A stretch of 64,000 bases of DNA from Tannerellaceae bacterium (GTDB lineage Bacteria; Bacteroidota; Bacteroidia; Bacteroidales; Tannerellaceae): NCBI GenBank assembly GCA_021203545.1, contig JAJQAZ010000013.1, forward strand, positions 1 to 64,000, written 5' to 3'. Below, piece by piece: positions 26,961-38,068 of the stretch. Under the pieces are notes generated by a model, which saw only the letters and a program-made list of their open reading frames with translations, made no database searches and was not told where the DNA came from. The position numbers were made by a program, and so were the translations under genes. The number at the start of each line of letters is the position of its first letter. The stretch's first letter is position 1.

Positions 26961-27079
26961 ACTAAAGCTGACCGTTTGCATAGTTTTGTTATGCATTTAC
27001 TGTTATTTTTTCCAATAACCCGGAATGCTCTATTTGCGATCCATATTAAGTCCGGGAATCAACTCTTTTTTACAGCTTT

Positions 27080-28189
27080 TTAATTAAAAGGAACCAACTG
27101 CATTAGGGCCGGGCAACCACTAGCATCATAGACTTCAATCACATCTTCCGGGCATGGGTTTACAGCATCTTTAAATGTAATATTTCGTTTCTTATCCCGG
27201 TTCTTCCAGGCTGTATCAATATTATAACGCAGCCAATCTTTATACTGTGGTTGGTTACCATCTTCTATAAGCATAACGATATATTGAGCAAAAATAGCAG
27301 CATAAATACCCTGTTCTATACCTGTTTTATATTCTAATATTCCGTCGGCATAACACATATGATTTTTTACATAATCAGCCCCCAGAACTGCATCATTCAA
27401 ATATTGCTGATCACCGGTATGTTTGTATAACATAGTGGCAGCACCAATAAAAGTACCCTGGTTATAGAGATTAGTAGTCCAGTCAACCCGTATACTGCGG
27501 GGATATAAATGGTTGTAACGCATATTATCTGCTATTCTCCCGGTCTCTTTATCGAACAGTACATCCCGGGCCCATGCATACACAGTCTGAGCCTTTTCCA
27601 GATATTTAGCATCCTTCGTGATATTATAAAGTGTCATCGCTGCTACAATCGTAGGATAATTAATACAAGCCATTTTAGCATCATGGGCAAAACTCCACCA
27701 AAGCCCAACACGTTTTTTATCGTAAGCTTCTTCCCACACATAGAAGAAACCAGCCGAAGCATCAGCCAGATATTTTCCGTCCCCTGTGATCTCATAAGCA
27801 CGTGCCAGAGAAATGATCCACCACATCATATCATCATAGATAAACCATTCATACTTGTCAGTCCAGTCATGACCGGTATACTGCTCATACCCTCCCTGGT
27901 AAATCTCATCAATCAGATTCCGGTATTTAGGAGATTTAGTTCTGTTGTAGGCATTCATAATCATATCCCAATAAATAGCCTGTGTCCAGATAGCTGCCCG
28001 GCCTTTTTTATTAGAATCAATTGCATACAACTTCATTTCCGGATTATAAAAAGTTTCGTGAAACGCATCAATGGCAGTAATTGCATCTTTCTTAGAATAC
28101 ACAGACTTTTGCTTTTTCACTGGGTCGGATGCCCACAAATTCGTGGCTGATAGTGTAATCAGCCCAATCAATAAAATACTTTTCTTCAT
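27080..28189 (-). CDS. Glycoside hydrolase family 76-like (alpha-1,6-mannanase type) secreted enzyme
   Basis: 369 residues with signal peptide MKKSILLIGLITLSATNLWAS. The mature protein is an (alpha/alpha)6-barrel type sequence with tryptophan-rich helices. The paired catalytic aspartates of GH76 appear in EWFIYDDMMWWIISLARAYE near residues 118-137, followed by YLADASAGFFYVWEEAYD and VDWTTNLYNQGTFIGAATML, all typical of the family. The expected activity is endo-cleavage of alpha-1,6-mannan backbones in the periplasm or outside the cell. It stands alone here; the GH92 alpha-mannosidase at 48.4 kb is a possible functional partner. Confidence 0.82.
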   Translation of the reverse strand: MKKSILLIGLITLSATNLWASDPVKKQKSVYSKKDAITAIDAFHETFYNPEMKLYAIDSNKKGRAAIWTQAIYWDMIMNAYNRTKSPKYRNLIDEIYQGGYEQYTGHDWTDKYEWFIYDDMMWWIISLARAYEITGDGKYLADASAGFFYVWEEAYDKKRVGLWWSFAHDAKMACINYPTIVAAMTLYNITKDAKYLEKAQTVYAWARDVLFDKETGRIADNMRYNHLYPRSIRVDWTTNLYNQGTFIGAATMLYKHTGDQQYLNDAVLGADYVKNHMCYADGILEYKTGIEQGIYAAIFAQYIVMLIEDGNQPQYKDWLRYNIDTAWKNRDKKRNITFKDAVNPCPEDVIEVYDASGCPALMQLVPFN

Positions 28190-28314
28190 GGTCTAAATTA
28201 AATTAAAAACAACAATCAGGGATAAAGTAACAAAATTTAAAGTATTCCTCACAAATAAATCCTCAACAAAATCATTCTTTTCTCTAAAATTTCTCAACAA
28301 ATCCATTCAATTTA

Positions 28315-28345
28315 TTTGGAAATTCAAAAATAAACTATACCTTTG
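28315..28345 (+). promoter_or_regulatory. Promoter of the second tRNA-Val unit
   Basis: TTTG at 28315-28318 and TACCTTTG at 28338-28345 with a 19-bp spacer. The downstream leader is nearly identical to that at 26235-26287. Confidence 0.7.
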
Positions 28346-28399
28346 CACCGTCTTAAAAGAGATTGAGACACTCAAAATTCAATTTTGAAACAATATTCC

Positions 28400-28474
28400 G
28401 GGCGTTTAGCTCAGCTGGTTCAGAGCATCTGCCTTACAAGCAGAGGGTCGGCGGTTCGAATCCGTCAACGCCCA
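28400..28474 (+). tRNA. tRNA-Val (anticodon TAC), copy 2
   Basis: Identical in all 75 nt to the copy at 26374, with its own promoter and the same terminator. Confidence 0.97.
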
Positions 28475-28478
28475 CTTT

Positions 28479-28514
28479 AAGCTATCTAAATTCATTTTTA
28501 GGTAGCTTTTTTAT
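28479..28514 (+). terminator. Terminator of tRNA-Val copy 2
   Basis: AAGCTATCTAAA / TTTTAGGTAGCTT hairpin with T6, a copy of the one at 26455. Confidence 0.8.
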
Positions 28515-28627
28515 TATATATAGCGTTTTTACACTACTTTTATTCCTCAGTAGCAATCTATCTAAAAGCAGACAACCCATGCAAAATAGACAAAATCAAA
28601 AATTACAACAGTATCTTACTGGTAATA

Positions 28628-28828
28628 TTGGGGACTTTAGGATGTATAATCTTATTATTAGGAATTATAGTTATTGAAATATTTCCCAAAAACTATGAAA
28701 CCGGTTATCACAGACTTATAGCAGAAGAGAAAACAGACATATTAAATCGAGGGAACTTATGCAAGCAAATGATATCATATGAATTCCCCTGGCTAATAAG
28801 TTCATATGATAGAGATTACTTTTATTAA
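28628..28828 (+). CDS. Small single-TM protein, uncertain start
   Basis: A 66-codon frame from a TTG start with one strong membrane segment (GTLGCIILLLGIIVIEIF) and a polar tail ending SSYDRDYFY. The frame is open further upstream without an ATG. An ATG at 28579 in another frame (MQNRQNQKL) might be the original start if a frameshift has occurred. I recognise no family. It ends two bases before the convergent DKNYY gene's stop. Confidence 0.3.
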   Translation: MGTLGCIILLLGIIVIEIFPKNYETGYHRLIAEEKTDILNRGNLCKQMISYEFPWLISSYDRDYFY

Positions 28829-30759
28829 TGTGTAGCTTTTATATTGAAGGTTTCTATATTATACTGTTCCAATATTTTTCCATCGCCATACACATGATTT
28901 TTATCTATAGCGAAGCCTTTTCCTAATATTCTGAATGAAGGCAGATCCACATTCATTCCTACATTATTATAGTATATATCGTTTTTATCGCCACTATATG
29001 CACTTTTGTCATGAAAATATCCAAAAGTAGGAGCATGTGAGTTTTTGATTATCTCTCCGTTGATAAATACATGATTCTTATCAATCCAACAATTACTTCC
29101 AATGAATTTTTCAAATGTTTCGGGGTCTGCACCGGATACAATAGAATTTTTGTAGAATACATGATCCTTATCTCTGGAATAATCCTTATAAGTATCTTTG
29201 AAGAGCTCAAAAGTTGTAGCGTCTGCACTCTCTATTTTTTGAGTTTCATAATACACGTTATTCTTATCTTTGGTAAACGGATAATCTACATATTCAAAGG
29301 TTTCAGGATCAGCATTTTTGATGATTTCAGTTTGAAAAAACACATTATTTTGATCTTTTGCGTATAGATTATTAATAACCTGGAAGCTGGGAAGGTGAAC
29401 ATCTACGATAGTTTTGTCGTCAAAAAAAGCAATCTTATCGTCTCTGCCATATCTGTCATTCAGCGGACGATACGTGTTAGGGGCTGCTCCTGTTATTTTC
29501 GTTTTACCATGATACACTGCAACTGCATCCCGTCCTACCAATTCGGAAATGAGTTCAAAGGTAGCCACTTCTGCCCCTTCTACTTTATAAGAGAGACAAT
29601 AAACGGTACGTTTATCTTTACCATAATACTTATTCAGTATTTTAAAGGTATTAGGATCCGCGTTGGGTAATTTTTCAACTTCTATGTTTCTGTAGTAAAC
29701 TCCCGATTCATATATGTCAAATAAGATCGGCTCGCTTTTGTTGATTGCGGCTTTAATATATCGGTGGTTTTTATCTTCAGCTTCCTCTCCCGAGCCGTCA
29801 GTAACCTTAAAAGTCGCGGCATCAGCTTCTTTTATCCGGGTAGAACGATAATATACAATAGAATCATTTTTTATATAATAGGGATAATACTTATTTCCAA
29901 GTGTAAAATTATCAGAGTATAACCCTGACAATCTGACTCCGTGAAAATACACATATTTGTCAGTGGTTGCTATATGCCTGTTTAGTAATGTGAATGTATA
30001 AGGATCGGCATCCTCTAATTTCTTTGATTCGTAATATACATTTTTTCCATCAGTTCCATAAGCTGTCCTCATTATCAGTTTAAATGTCTTCGCCTGTGCA
30101 TCAGCGAGTTTTTCTGCATTCCAGTACACATTCCGGAAATCTTTAGTATAAGGAGAAGTACTGTCTTTTATCACAAATGTATTGGGATCGGCATCTTCCA
30201 ATATTTTTATAATTATTTCTCCATAGTCTTTTTCCTGATAAAAATATACCTGGTTTCTATCTTTCATATAATGGGTTCCCCATAAAATTTCAAAAGAATC
30301 CGGATCGGTATTTTCTATTTTTGTGACTTCCTTTGAAAAGTTGTGCTCGTAATATACTCCATCTTTGTCTTTTACAAACCAATTTCCTAATACATAAAAA
30401 GTTGTAGCGTCATAATCTTTATATATCTCGTGATTATTACGTGCATTATATACATGGTTTTTATCTTTAACATACCATTCTTCCAATACGATGAAACTTT
30501 CAGGATCGGCATCTTTTACAACAGTAGTATAATAATACACACGATTTTTATCTTTAGCATAAGTTACCACTGGTCCATAAGGACTTGGAGAGGCATCAAT
30601 GAATTCAAAAGTCTCGGGGTCGGCTTCTTCTATTTTTGTTAATCTGTTATAAACTTTGCCATAAACTCCGTCGTCTTTAATGATATACACAAAATGTCCG
30701 CTACCAAAACCGAATTGGAAAAAATAAAGGAAAAAGAGAAAATAACAACTTCTTCTCAT
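28825..30759 (-). CDS. DKNYY-repeat family exported protein
   Basis: 644 residues with an N-terminal signal peptide (RRSCYFLFFLYFFQFGFGSG). The rest is built of about 15 degenerate repeats of 35-45 residues. Each contains a unit like ADPETFE followed by YAKDKNRVYYY, as in the DKNYY family (PF13644), whose role is unknown. Such repeats probably form a beta-propeller-like or solenoid surface. The gene is lower in GC than its neighbours and stands alone. The family is common in Bacteroidota genomes in variable positions, consistent with accessory content. Confidence 0.8.
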   Translation of the reverse strand: MRRSCYFLFFLYFFQFGFGSGHFVYIIKDDGVYGKVYNRLTKIEEADPETFEFIDASPSPYGPVVTYAKDKNRVYYYTTVVKDADPESFIVLEEWYVKDKNHVYNARNNHEIYKDYDATTFYVLGNWFVKDKDGVYYEHNFSKEVTKIENTDPDSFEILWGTHYMKDRNQVYFYQEKDYGEIIIKILEDADPNTFVIKDSTSPYTKDFRNVYWNAEKLADAQAKTFKLIMRTAYGTDGKNVYYESKKLEDADPYTFTLLNRHIATTDKYVYFHGVRLSGLYSDNFTLGNKYYPYYIKNDSIVYYRSTRIKEADAATFKVTDGSGEEAEDKNHRYIKAAINKSEPILFDIYESGVYYRNIEVEKLPNADPNTFKILNKYYGKDKRTVYCLSYKVEGAEVATFELISELVGRDAVAVYHGKTKITGAAPNTYRPLNDRYGRDDKIAFFDDKTIVDVHLPSFQVINNLYAKDQNNVFFQTEIIKNADPETFEYVDYPFTKDKNNVYYETQKIESADATTFELFKDTYKDYSRDKDHVFYKNSIVSGADPETFEKFIGSNCWIDKNHVFINGEIIKNSHAPTFGYFHDKSAYSGDKNDIYYNNVGMNVDLPSFRILGKGFAIDKNHVYGDGKILEQYNIETFNIKATH

Positions 30760-31035
30760 TCTATGAATGTTAAAAATTACCGGATGAAATCTTCCTGTTT
30801 TTAATATGCTAAAATACTTTTTGAGATAGATTTCGTAGGTAAAAATACTAAATAATTAGAGTTTTTATTCCTTAACCGGTTCATTTCTGTTTTTTAGTTC
30901 TTCCTTTAATTCTGTTAGAAGATTATTCCTATGTAAATTAATAATGCTTCTTCTAAAGAATACGGTACAATAATACCTATAAAGATAACGAATGACGGGG
31001 TTAAAACCGGGACAATTAATAAACCACATTTCAAA

Positions 31036-32235
31036 TTATAGTTTCACACGGAACATGCGTTCACTAAGGGTAAAGGATACAGTCATACCAACAGAATACT
31101 GTTGCAGGTGGCCCGATATTAATGTATAATCATAATAGATTCCGGTATTTAACACGCCCTGGAACATAGGCAAAGCCATACCCGTGCTTGCCCGCCAGGA
31201 GATACCACTCTTTCCGGCTATCGTATAAGAGGGAGTTGACACATCAATACCGGCTTTATACTTTACCTGTTTCCAGTAACTCTCAAACTCGCGTCCACCC
31301 GGGTCCAGGCAAATACCACTACGAAACTCATGTATATCCTGATATTTTACGCGGCTTATATTGGTAGACAGCAAACTGTTCCTGCGAAATGTATAATCCA
31401 GGGCGTATGTCATCTTTTTATGCTGTAGCCCAAATCCAACCCCGTAAAATTCAGGCAGATATTGCGTCTGATTCTTTACTTTTATTTCTGAAGAAAAAGT
31501 AGAACCTGTGACATTTTTGAAATTACTCAATTTGTATTTATGACGGTACCCATACACTAAACCAATTCTCAGAGCTGTATTCTTTCCTATGGCACGGTCA
31601 TATTGGAGTCCGAAATCCGCATGGAACAAATTAGCATCAAAACCGGTTTTGTACTCCATATTCGATTGGGACTCATACATAGTAACCGAACCGAAATAAT
31701 AGTTCAGGTTAACCCCGAAAGAGAAATTATAGGGCAGCAGTACCCCTGTACTTAAAAAAGCTTTTGATAAACCACCATCGCCCTGGTATATACTGGTAAC
31801 ATACGATCCGGGAGCACCTTCTACTTCTGATTGTCCCCGGAAATAATACCCTACAGCAGAGTAAGGTGCCAGGCCAGCCGCCATATACACACGGGGCATA
31901 ATGCGTCCGCCTAATAAAAAAGAGGATAAATTCCCTGTAAAAGCCTTGTGTTTATTATCACCCGAACTATACCAGTTATTTTCGAGAAACAGGGAAGACT
32001 CCGCATAAATTTTCGCAGAATCCATACCTACCAGACCTGCCGGGTTTCCAATATTTATCAGCCAGTTATCTCTCATTCCATAAGACACTCCGCCCATAGC
32101 CGCATTTTGTCCGTATAGTCCGGACACCACTTCACCTACTCCATACATCGAATACGGCGAAGAAGTTAATTGGTTTTGTCCTGTTATATGAAAGGATAGT
32201 AATAACAGAAATGCTATATATTTAATATTTCTCAT
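31036..32235 (-). CDS. Outer-membrane beta-barrel protein (FadL/PorV-like)
   Basis: 399 residues with signal peptide (MRNIKYIAFLLLLSFHITGQ). It begins SSPYSMYGVGEVVSGLYGQN and MGGVSYGMRDNWLINIGNPAG, matching the N-terminal pattern of FadL/PorV-type barrels whose hatch plugs the pore. Alternating amphipathic strands follow, with frequent Gly and Tyr, and a C-terminal strand TLSERMFRVKL. It overlaps the upstream DUF4270 gene by 14 bases, so the two are coupled and probably interact at the outer membrane. The substrate is unknown. Confidence 0.75.
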   Translation of the reverse strand: MRNIKYIAFLLLLSFHITGQNQLTSSPYSMYGVGEVVSGLYGQNAAMGGVSYGMRDNWLINIGNPAGLVGMDSAKIYAESSLFLENNWYSSGDNKHKAFTGNLSSFLLGGRIMPRVYMAAGLAPYSAVGYYFRGQSEVEGAPGSYVTSIYQGDGGLSKAFLSTGVLLPYNFSFGVNLNYYFGSVTMYESQSNMEYKTGFDANLFHADFGLQYDRAIGKNTALRIGLVYGYRHKYKLSNFKNVTGSTFSSEIKVKNQTQYLPEFYGVGFGLQHKKMTYALDYTFRRNSLLSTNISRVKYQDIHEFRSGICLDPGGREFESYWKQVKYKAGIDVSTPSYTIAGKSGISWRASTGMALPMFQGVLNTGIYYDYTLISGHLQQYSVGMTVSFTLSERMFRVKL

Positions 32236-33550
32236 AAATCTTGTATGTTATCTGAAGTTTTAAAGGAGTATCTGCTACATGCTGGTCACCAAATGTCAGA
32301 TTCTTAAACGTTGTTGTATAAGTAGAGCTATTAAAAACAAGTTGCAGGTTATGCTTATACCTTCCGGATGTACCCATCTCCTGCTGGATAAAATCAGTAA
32401 TATCGAAATAATAATAGGTACCATTGGGTACATCTCTCTTTTCGACCAGTGTTGCAATCTGCACTTCCGATCCCAGATAATCATTAACCACATCTACCGT
32501 CACATTATTCTCATCCGCAATATACAGGTACACACTATCAGGCAAAGCATTAAAATCCGAATAGGTTCCCAATTCCGGATAAAACATCAGATAAGCAGCA
32601 TCCACTTCTACCCGCTCACCCGTCCACATCAGATTATTAATATGAGGAAAATCCAACCTGCAATACCATCCCAAACCACCATAAAGAACTCCCCTGTTGC
32701 CAACCTCTGCGGAAGAGATCTCCACATTCTCCATTTCTATGGATTCCAGCGGAGTTCCGGTATAGTCATGGTTGAAATTATTAAACTGTTTAGCTGTATT
32801 TAAAGTAATCTTTACAGTTTTCGCATCTTCCGGATCTGTCGTCAAATGGTAATGCAACACGATCACACCGGACGAATCGTTTGCCTGAAATGTCAACATC
32901 GAATTATTACTCTCATCCGGCTTTAAAACCAATCCCTGGAAATAATCCTGAAACCGTTCGGCCGAAATCGCATCGTCCCGTCTATGCAAAAGGTACAATA
33001 ATTCCTCTCCCAGGTCATCATCCAGACGGAGTTCTATCTTCTGGTCATCTGTATAAGGTTTAGGATAGAAACTTTTACTGATCATCGGTACCGGCTCGTA
33101 GGCAAACTCACTGGTATTATATAAATATCCATTCTCATCTTCTTTGATTTTCTCTGTCAACTCATGCACATGAATCCTAAACTCATTCAGTGTATCGCCG
33201 ATAAAATGAGTATTTACAATCAACTGAAGCGTAAGAGAATCAAACAAAACTGTATTTTCCAGTTCGGTAGAATAAGAAGGAGCAGAAAACGGAAGATACG
33301 AACTGGCTTCTATCTTTCCCCAGACCGGATGATCATATATCCCTGCCATAATAGTAGATTGTCCGGACGTTTCAACAGAGTCCATCTTCATTAAAGTTAC
33401 AATAACTGTTCCGGTATCTGTCATCACACTTGTAAAAACAGAATCCACCAACCGGTCACCAAATGTATTATTTTCATCATAACAGGAGAAGAATACGCAT
33501 ATAAAAGCCAATCCTCCCAACACAAAAAATACCCAACGTCTCTTATACAT
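32222..33550 (-). CDS. DUF4270 lipoprotein
   Basis: The start is placed at 33550 (MYKRRWVFFVLGGLAFICVF), not the longer in-frame ATG at 33601, because a signal peptide with lipobox-like FFSC begins there. The ~442-residue protein matches the DUF4270 family of Bacteroidota lipoproteins: TFGDRLVDSVFTSVMTDTGT near the N-terminus and the VDAAYLMFYPELGTYSDF region later. The function is unknown. Its stop overlaps the start of the FadL-like barrel gene, suggesting a membrane-surface complex. Confidence 0.8.
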   Translation of the reverse strand: MYKRRWVFFVLGGLAFICVFFSCYDENNTFGDRLVDSVFTSVMTDTGTVIVTLMKMDSVETSGQSTIMAGIYDHPVWGKIEASSYLPFSAPSYSTELENTVLFDSLTLQLIVNTHFIGDTLNEFRIHVHELTEKIKEDENGYLYNTSEFAYEPVPMISKSFYPKPYTDDQKIELRLDDDLGEELLYLLHRRDDAISAERFQDYFQGLVLKPDESNNSMLTFQANDSSGVIVLHYHLTTDPEDAKTVKITLNTAKQFNNFNHDYTGTPLESIEMENVEISSAEVGNRGVLYGGLGWYCRLDFPHINNLMWTGERVEVDAAYLMFYPELGTYSDFNALPDSVYLYIADENNVTVDVVNDYLGSEVQIATLVEKRDVPNGTYYYFDITDFIQQEMGTSGRYKHNLQLVFNSSTYTTTFKNLTFGDQHVADTPLKLQITYKIYEKY

Positions 33551-33871
33551 TATAATACTTGAATTAATGAAGTATCCATCTTTATTTAAAAATCGAAGCA
33601 AATTAGATACTTATATATGAGTTGTGCAATTTGAACCTGTGAACAGCCTGTTTAACTCTGCCAACGGTTTAAAATCATCTATAAATTAAGAATCCAAACC
33701 ACATTATCAGACTCGTCCTTTCCGAATTGCTATTTCACCGATAAAAAAAGGCGGTCCGTCGATTTAATTTGTGCTTCCTGAAAATCAGTTGTTCATTTGT
33801 GCTGTAAATTTTCAGTATAGTAGATTTTCAAACTAACAAACGATTGATAAATAATTTATTTTAAGAAAAGA

Positions 33872-35017
33872 ATGATGCAAAAAAGAGTATTAATGTTCTT
33901 AAGTCTGCTGTTATCCGTTGTGGTAACATCCTGTCATGACGATGATGATGATTTGATTGGGCTATGGGAAAGGTTTGCAGACTACCAGGGAGCTCCCCGA
34001 TACGGAGCCGCATCTTTTACGCTCGGCAATAAAGGATATGTAATGGGAGGATTTGCAAATAATGAATCATATAAAGATCTCCGGGTATATGACATGGATA
34101 GAAATATCTGGAATCCTATTTCAAGTACAGACGAAAATTCAACAATTAATTTCCCGGGATTTGCCAGACATTATGGAGTTGCTGCCGGTTGTGATACCAA
34201 CACTACAGGATATTTTGGTCTTGGCTTTTATTCTGATTATGATGGAAAAACAATATATTATCAGCCAACAAACTCACCTGGTAGTGATTTTACAGAGCCT
34301 GTACTACTAAATAACGAAGTTGGACGTTTACGCGACTGGTGGAAATTTGATCCCACTGGCAATAACGGTTCCGGAGAGTGGACAAGATTAGATGACTTCC
34401 CGGGAACAGCCCGCTATTATTCGATTGCCTTTTGTATAGGAACAAAAATATATGTAGGACTAGGATATGATAAGGAACAGGGAGACGTTGATGATATCTA
34501 TGAATTTGACACAGTTACGGAAAAGTGGAATACGTCCCATATTGGTTATCCTGGTGGAAAAAGAAGAGGAGCTTCTGTATTTGTTATAGATGATATAGCC
34601 TATATATTCGCCGGCCAACAAAATGGCGATTATGACTACAGATTCTATTCATATAATCCCACAACTCAAACATGGACACAATTACGGGATATTGCAAATA
34701 CAACAGACTATGATTACGATGACGATTATGCGATAGTACGTATGAATGCTTCCACTTTCGTTATAGACGGTTATGGATATGTAACATGCGGTAGCTATAG
34801 TAGTTTACGAACAGATACCTGGCAGTATAATCCTACAACAGACTTGTGGACAGATGTTCATAACTTTAAAGGCTCAGCCCGCGAATTTGCCGTATCTTTT
34901 TCAACCGGCAGAAAAGAGGGAGCTTTTATTACAACCGGTAGAAGTGGCTCATCCAGTTCAAGCTTTTTTGATGACACATGGAGATTAGATCCATACACAT
35001 GGGATGATGACGATTGA
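33872..35017 (+). CDS. Kelch-repeat lipoprotein
   Basis: 381 residues. The signal peptide ends in the lipobox VTSCHDDDDD, and the Asp-rich +2 region is typical of surface-exported lipoproteins. The mature protein is a beta-propeller of about five to six kelch repeats with the pattern aromatic-Y-x-P-T-x-x-W (YNPTTQTWTQL, YNPTTDLWTDV) and repeated GG/FVIDGYGYV segments. The role is likely ligand or partner binding. It is divergent from the DUF4270/barrel pair across a 320-bp gap in which I see no gene; kelch proteins often accompany DUF4270 in this group. Confidence 0.82.
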   Translation: MMQKRVLMFLSLLLSVVVTSCHDDDDDLIGLWERFADYQGAPRYGAASFTLGNKGYVMGGFANNESYKDLRVYDMDRNIWNPISSTDENSTINFPGFARHYGVAAGCDTNTTGYFGLGFYSDYDGKTIYYQPTNSPGSDFTEPVLLNNEVGRLRDWWKFDPTGNNGSGEWTRLDDFPGTARYYSIAFCIGTKIYVGLGYDKEQGDVDDIYEFDTVTEKWNTSHIGYPGGKRRGASVFVIDDIAYIFAGQQNGDYDYRFYSYNPTTQTWTQLRDIANTTDYDYDDDYAIVRMNASTFVIDGYGYVTCGSYSSLRTDTWQYNPTTDLWTDVHNFKGSAREFAVSFSTGRKEGAFITTGRSGSSSSSFFDDTWRLDPYTWDDDD

Positions 35018-35226
35018 TGAGAATAGAGATCACTGAATTACCGGATTAAATCCAGATTCATGTTCCGGTATATGGGGTATCCGGAGCAACCGGCAACAGG
35101 TTAAGTTGCACTTATTTTCAATTCGGAAGTGGTATTTATACCATTCCCCGGATTGAGAAAGTAAAAAATAGAAATCAAAATATTCACTCTCTCATTAAAA
35201 GGACAATAATAGTTCTATTCATTCAG

Positions 35227-35266
35227 GAAAAGGCTCGCTATTGGTTAGTAGGCCTTTTTCGCTTTT
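35227..35266 (+). terminator. Terminator downstream of the kelch gene
   Basis: GAAAAGGC pairs with GCCTTTTTC across an 18-base loop, followed by a T-tract. The 35018-35340 gap otherwise holds only AT-rich leader sequence for the nitroreductase. Confidence 0.55.
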
Positions 35267-35340
35267 TATTAGAACCATATATTTTTTACTTTCAAAAGTT
35301 TATCTTAATTTTACACCTGTAAAAACTATTAATCCATATT

Positions 35341-35934
35341 ATGATGAAGAAATTTATTTTAGCAGCAACCGCCTTGGTTGTCATGAATTCATGCTGCACA
35401 CAACAGGAAAATACCGCACCGGTAGAAGTAAACAAACAAGAAATTGTAGTAGAAAACATCCTGAACCGGCGTAGTGTCCGTAACTATACGGATGTACAGG
35501 TTACACAGGCACAGTTAGAAACATTGATGCAATGTGCTATCAATGCACCCAGTGCCATGAACCGTCAACCCTGGCAGGTTAGAGTTGTACAGGAGGCAAA
35601 TATTCTGGACAAAATCCGGGCTGTAAACGAAAAAACGATTTACAATGCCCCCACTGTAATCTTTATCGCCAAAGATACAGAGAACCGGTACAGCGATTTT
35701 GATTGCGGACTCCTTACACAGAACATCCTGCTGGCAGCCGAATCCATGGATCTGGGAACAGTAGTTGTAGGTTCGGTCACAATGGTATTGAATACTCCCG
35801 AAGGAAAAGAGATTGTAGACAGTTTAGATCTTCCCGAAAACTATGAAGTAATTGTAGGCATCTGTCTGGGTAATAAAAACGAACGCCCCGACGCAAGACC
35901 CAGAGACGCAGAAAAAGTAAAATATATCAAGTAA
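35341..35934 (+). CDS. Nitroreductase-family protein with lipoprotein-type signal
   Basis: 197 residues. The C-terminal ~165 are a nitroreductase-like flavin fold: NRRSVRNYTDVQV near residue 42 and CAINAPSAMNRQPWQVRVV near residue 65. IYNAPTVIFIAKD and LDLPENYEVIVGICLGN mark the later fold. The N-terminus MMKKFILAATALVVMNSCC looks like a lipoprotein signal peptide, which would place an FMN enzyme outside the cytoplasm, unusual for the family. It is a single gene ended by a strong hairpin shared with eno. Confidence 0.85.
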   Translation: MMKKFILAATALVVMNSCCTQQENTAPVEVNKQEIVVENILNRRSVRNYTDVQVTQAQLETLMQCAINAPSAMNRQPWQVRVVQEANILDKIRAVNEKTIYNAPTVIFIAKDTENRYSDFDCGLLTQNILLAAESMDLGTVVVGSVTMVLNTPEGKEIVDSLDLPENYEVIVGICLGNKNERPDARPRDAEKVKYIK

Positions 35935-35953
35935 TAAAAAGAATAAAACAAAA

Positions 35954-35984
35954 ATAATCCCGGATCAGATCCGGGATTATTTTT
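35954..35984. terminator. Terminator between nitroreductase and eno
   Basis: ATAATCCCGGATC pairs with GATCCGGGATTAT with almost no loop, with T-runs on the plus side. It lies between convergent genes. Confidence 0.75.
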
Positions 35985-36005
35985 GTTCATCTATCTTCTC
36001 TTCAT

Positions 36006-36028
36006 CCCCCCTTAGGGGGTTAGGGTGT
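36006..36028. repeat. C/G-rich intergenic repeat, copy 2
   Basis: CCCCCCTTAGGGGGTTAGGG, a close copy of the element at 2219. Confidence 0.4.
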
Positions 36029-36031
36029 TAT

Positions 36032-37426
<1,395 letters not shown>

Positions 37427-37538
37427 CTACAAATAGGTAGAAAAAAACAAAAGGGGAACCGACATCACGTCGCCACCCCTCCCTTAACTTAAACGCCAAA
37501 ACTAAATCTAAACAAAAAACACAAATAATGACAATATC

Positions 37539-38057
37539 TTATTTATTTCTGTTTTCATCTCTTCGTCTCTCTCCGGAATCCTTCATAAAATCACGGGCAA
37601 ACTTTAATTCTGCCTGTTTATATTTAAAAAGCTTTTCAGGAGAAAGTATATTTTTAAATTTCTCGTAATATTCGAGTTCTAACTGTGCCTCTTTAAGACC
37701 TACACCAAGACATTCGTCAATCGTTTTGGTATAATCGGTGTCAGTTATATTTTTTGCTGTACGCATTTCCCGCTGGAGTTTACGGCAAACCATTCCTGCT
37801 TCGAACTTCTTTTGTTGTAATTCCTCACAGAGAGGCATAAACGCTGCTGCCTCTTCAGTTGTTAAACCTAATTCTGCCGTAATAAAAGCACTCCTTTTTA
37901 CAAGAAAACTTTCTCTGTCAAAACGTCTGTCTGCCCTATTTCCATCTCGCTCCTGAGCATTAATTATTGTAGTGGACAAACTTAATAACGCAACAAATGT
38001 AACAAAAAATATTTTATTTAAAACAGAATTATTACAAAAATATGCTAATAACTTCAT
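37539..38057 (-). CDS. Spy/CpxP-like periplasmic protein
   Basis: 172 residues with a signal peptide (FFVTFVALLSLSTTIINAQ). The mature part is charged and helical, rich in Arg, Glu and Lys. LTTEEAAAFMPLCEELQQKKFE near residue 65 recalls the LTxxQ motif of Spy/CpxP-type periplasmic chaperones. It is the last gene of a sigma/anti-sigma operon, which suggests an envelope-stress target of that sigma factor. Confidence 0.65.
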   Translation of the reverse strand: MKLLAYFCNNSVLNKIFFVTFVALLSLSTTIINAQERDGNRADRRFDRESFLVKRSAFITAELGLTTEEAAAFMPLCEELQQKKFEAGMVCRKLQREMRTAKNITDTDYTKTIDECLGVGLKEAQLELEYYEKFKNILSPEKLFKYKQAELKFARDFMKDSGERRRDENRNK

Positions 38058-38068
38058 AAATTACACTT

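Noticed and set aside
28363..28677. A 104-codon plus-strand open frame across tRNA-Val copy 2
   Set aside because: It reads through the tRNA and its terminator; frames of this kind are by-products of tRNA sequence.
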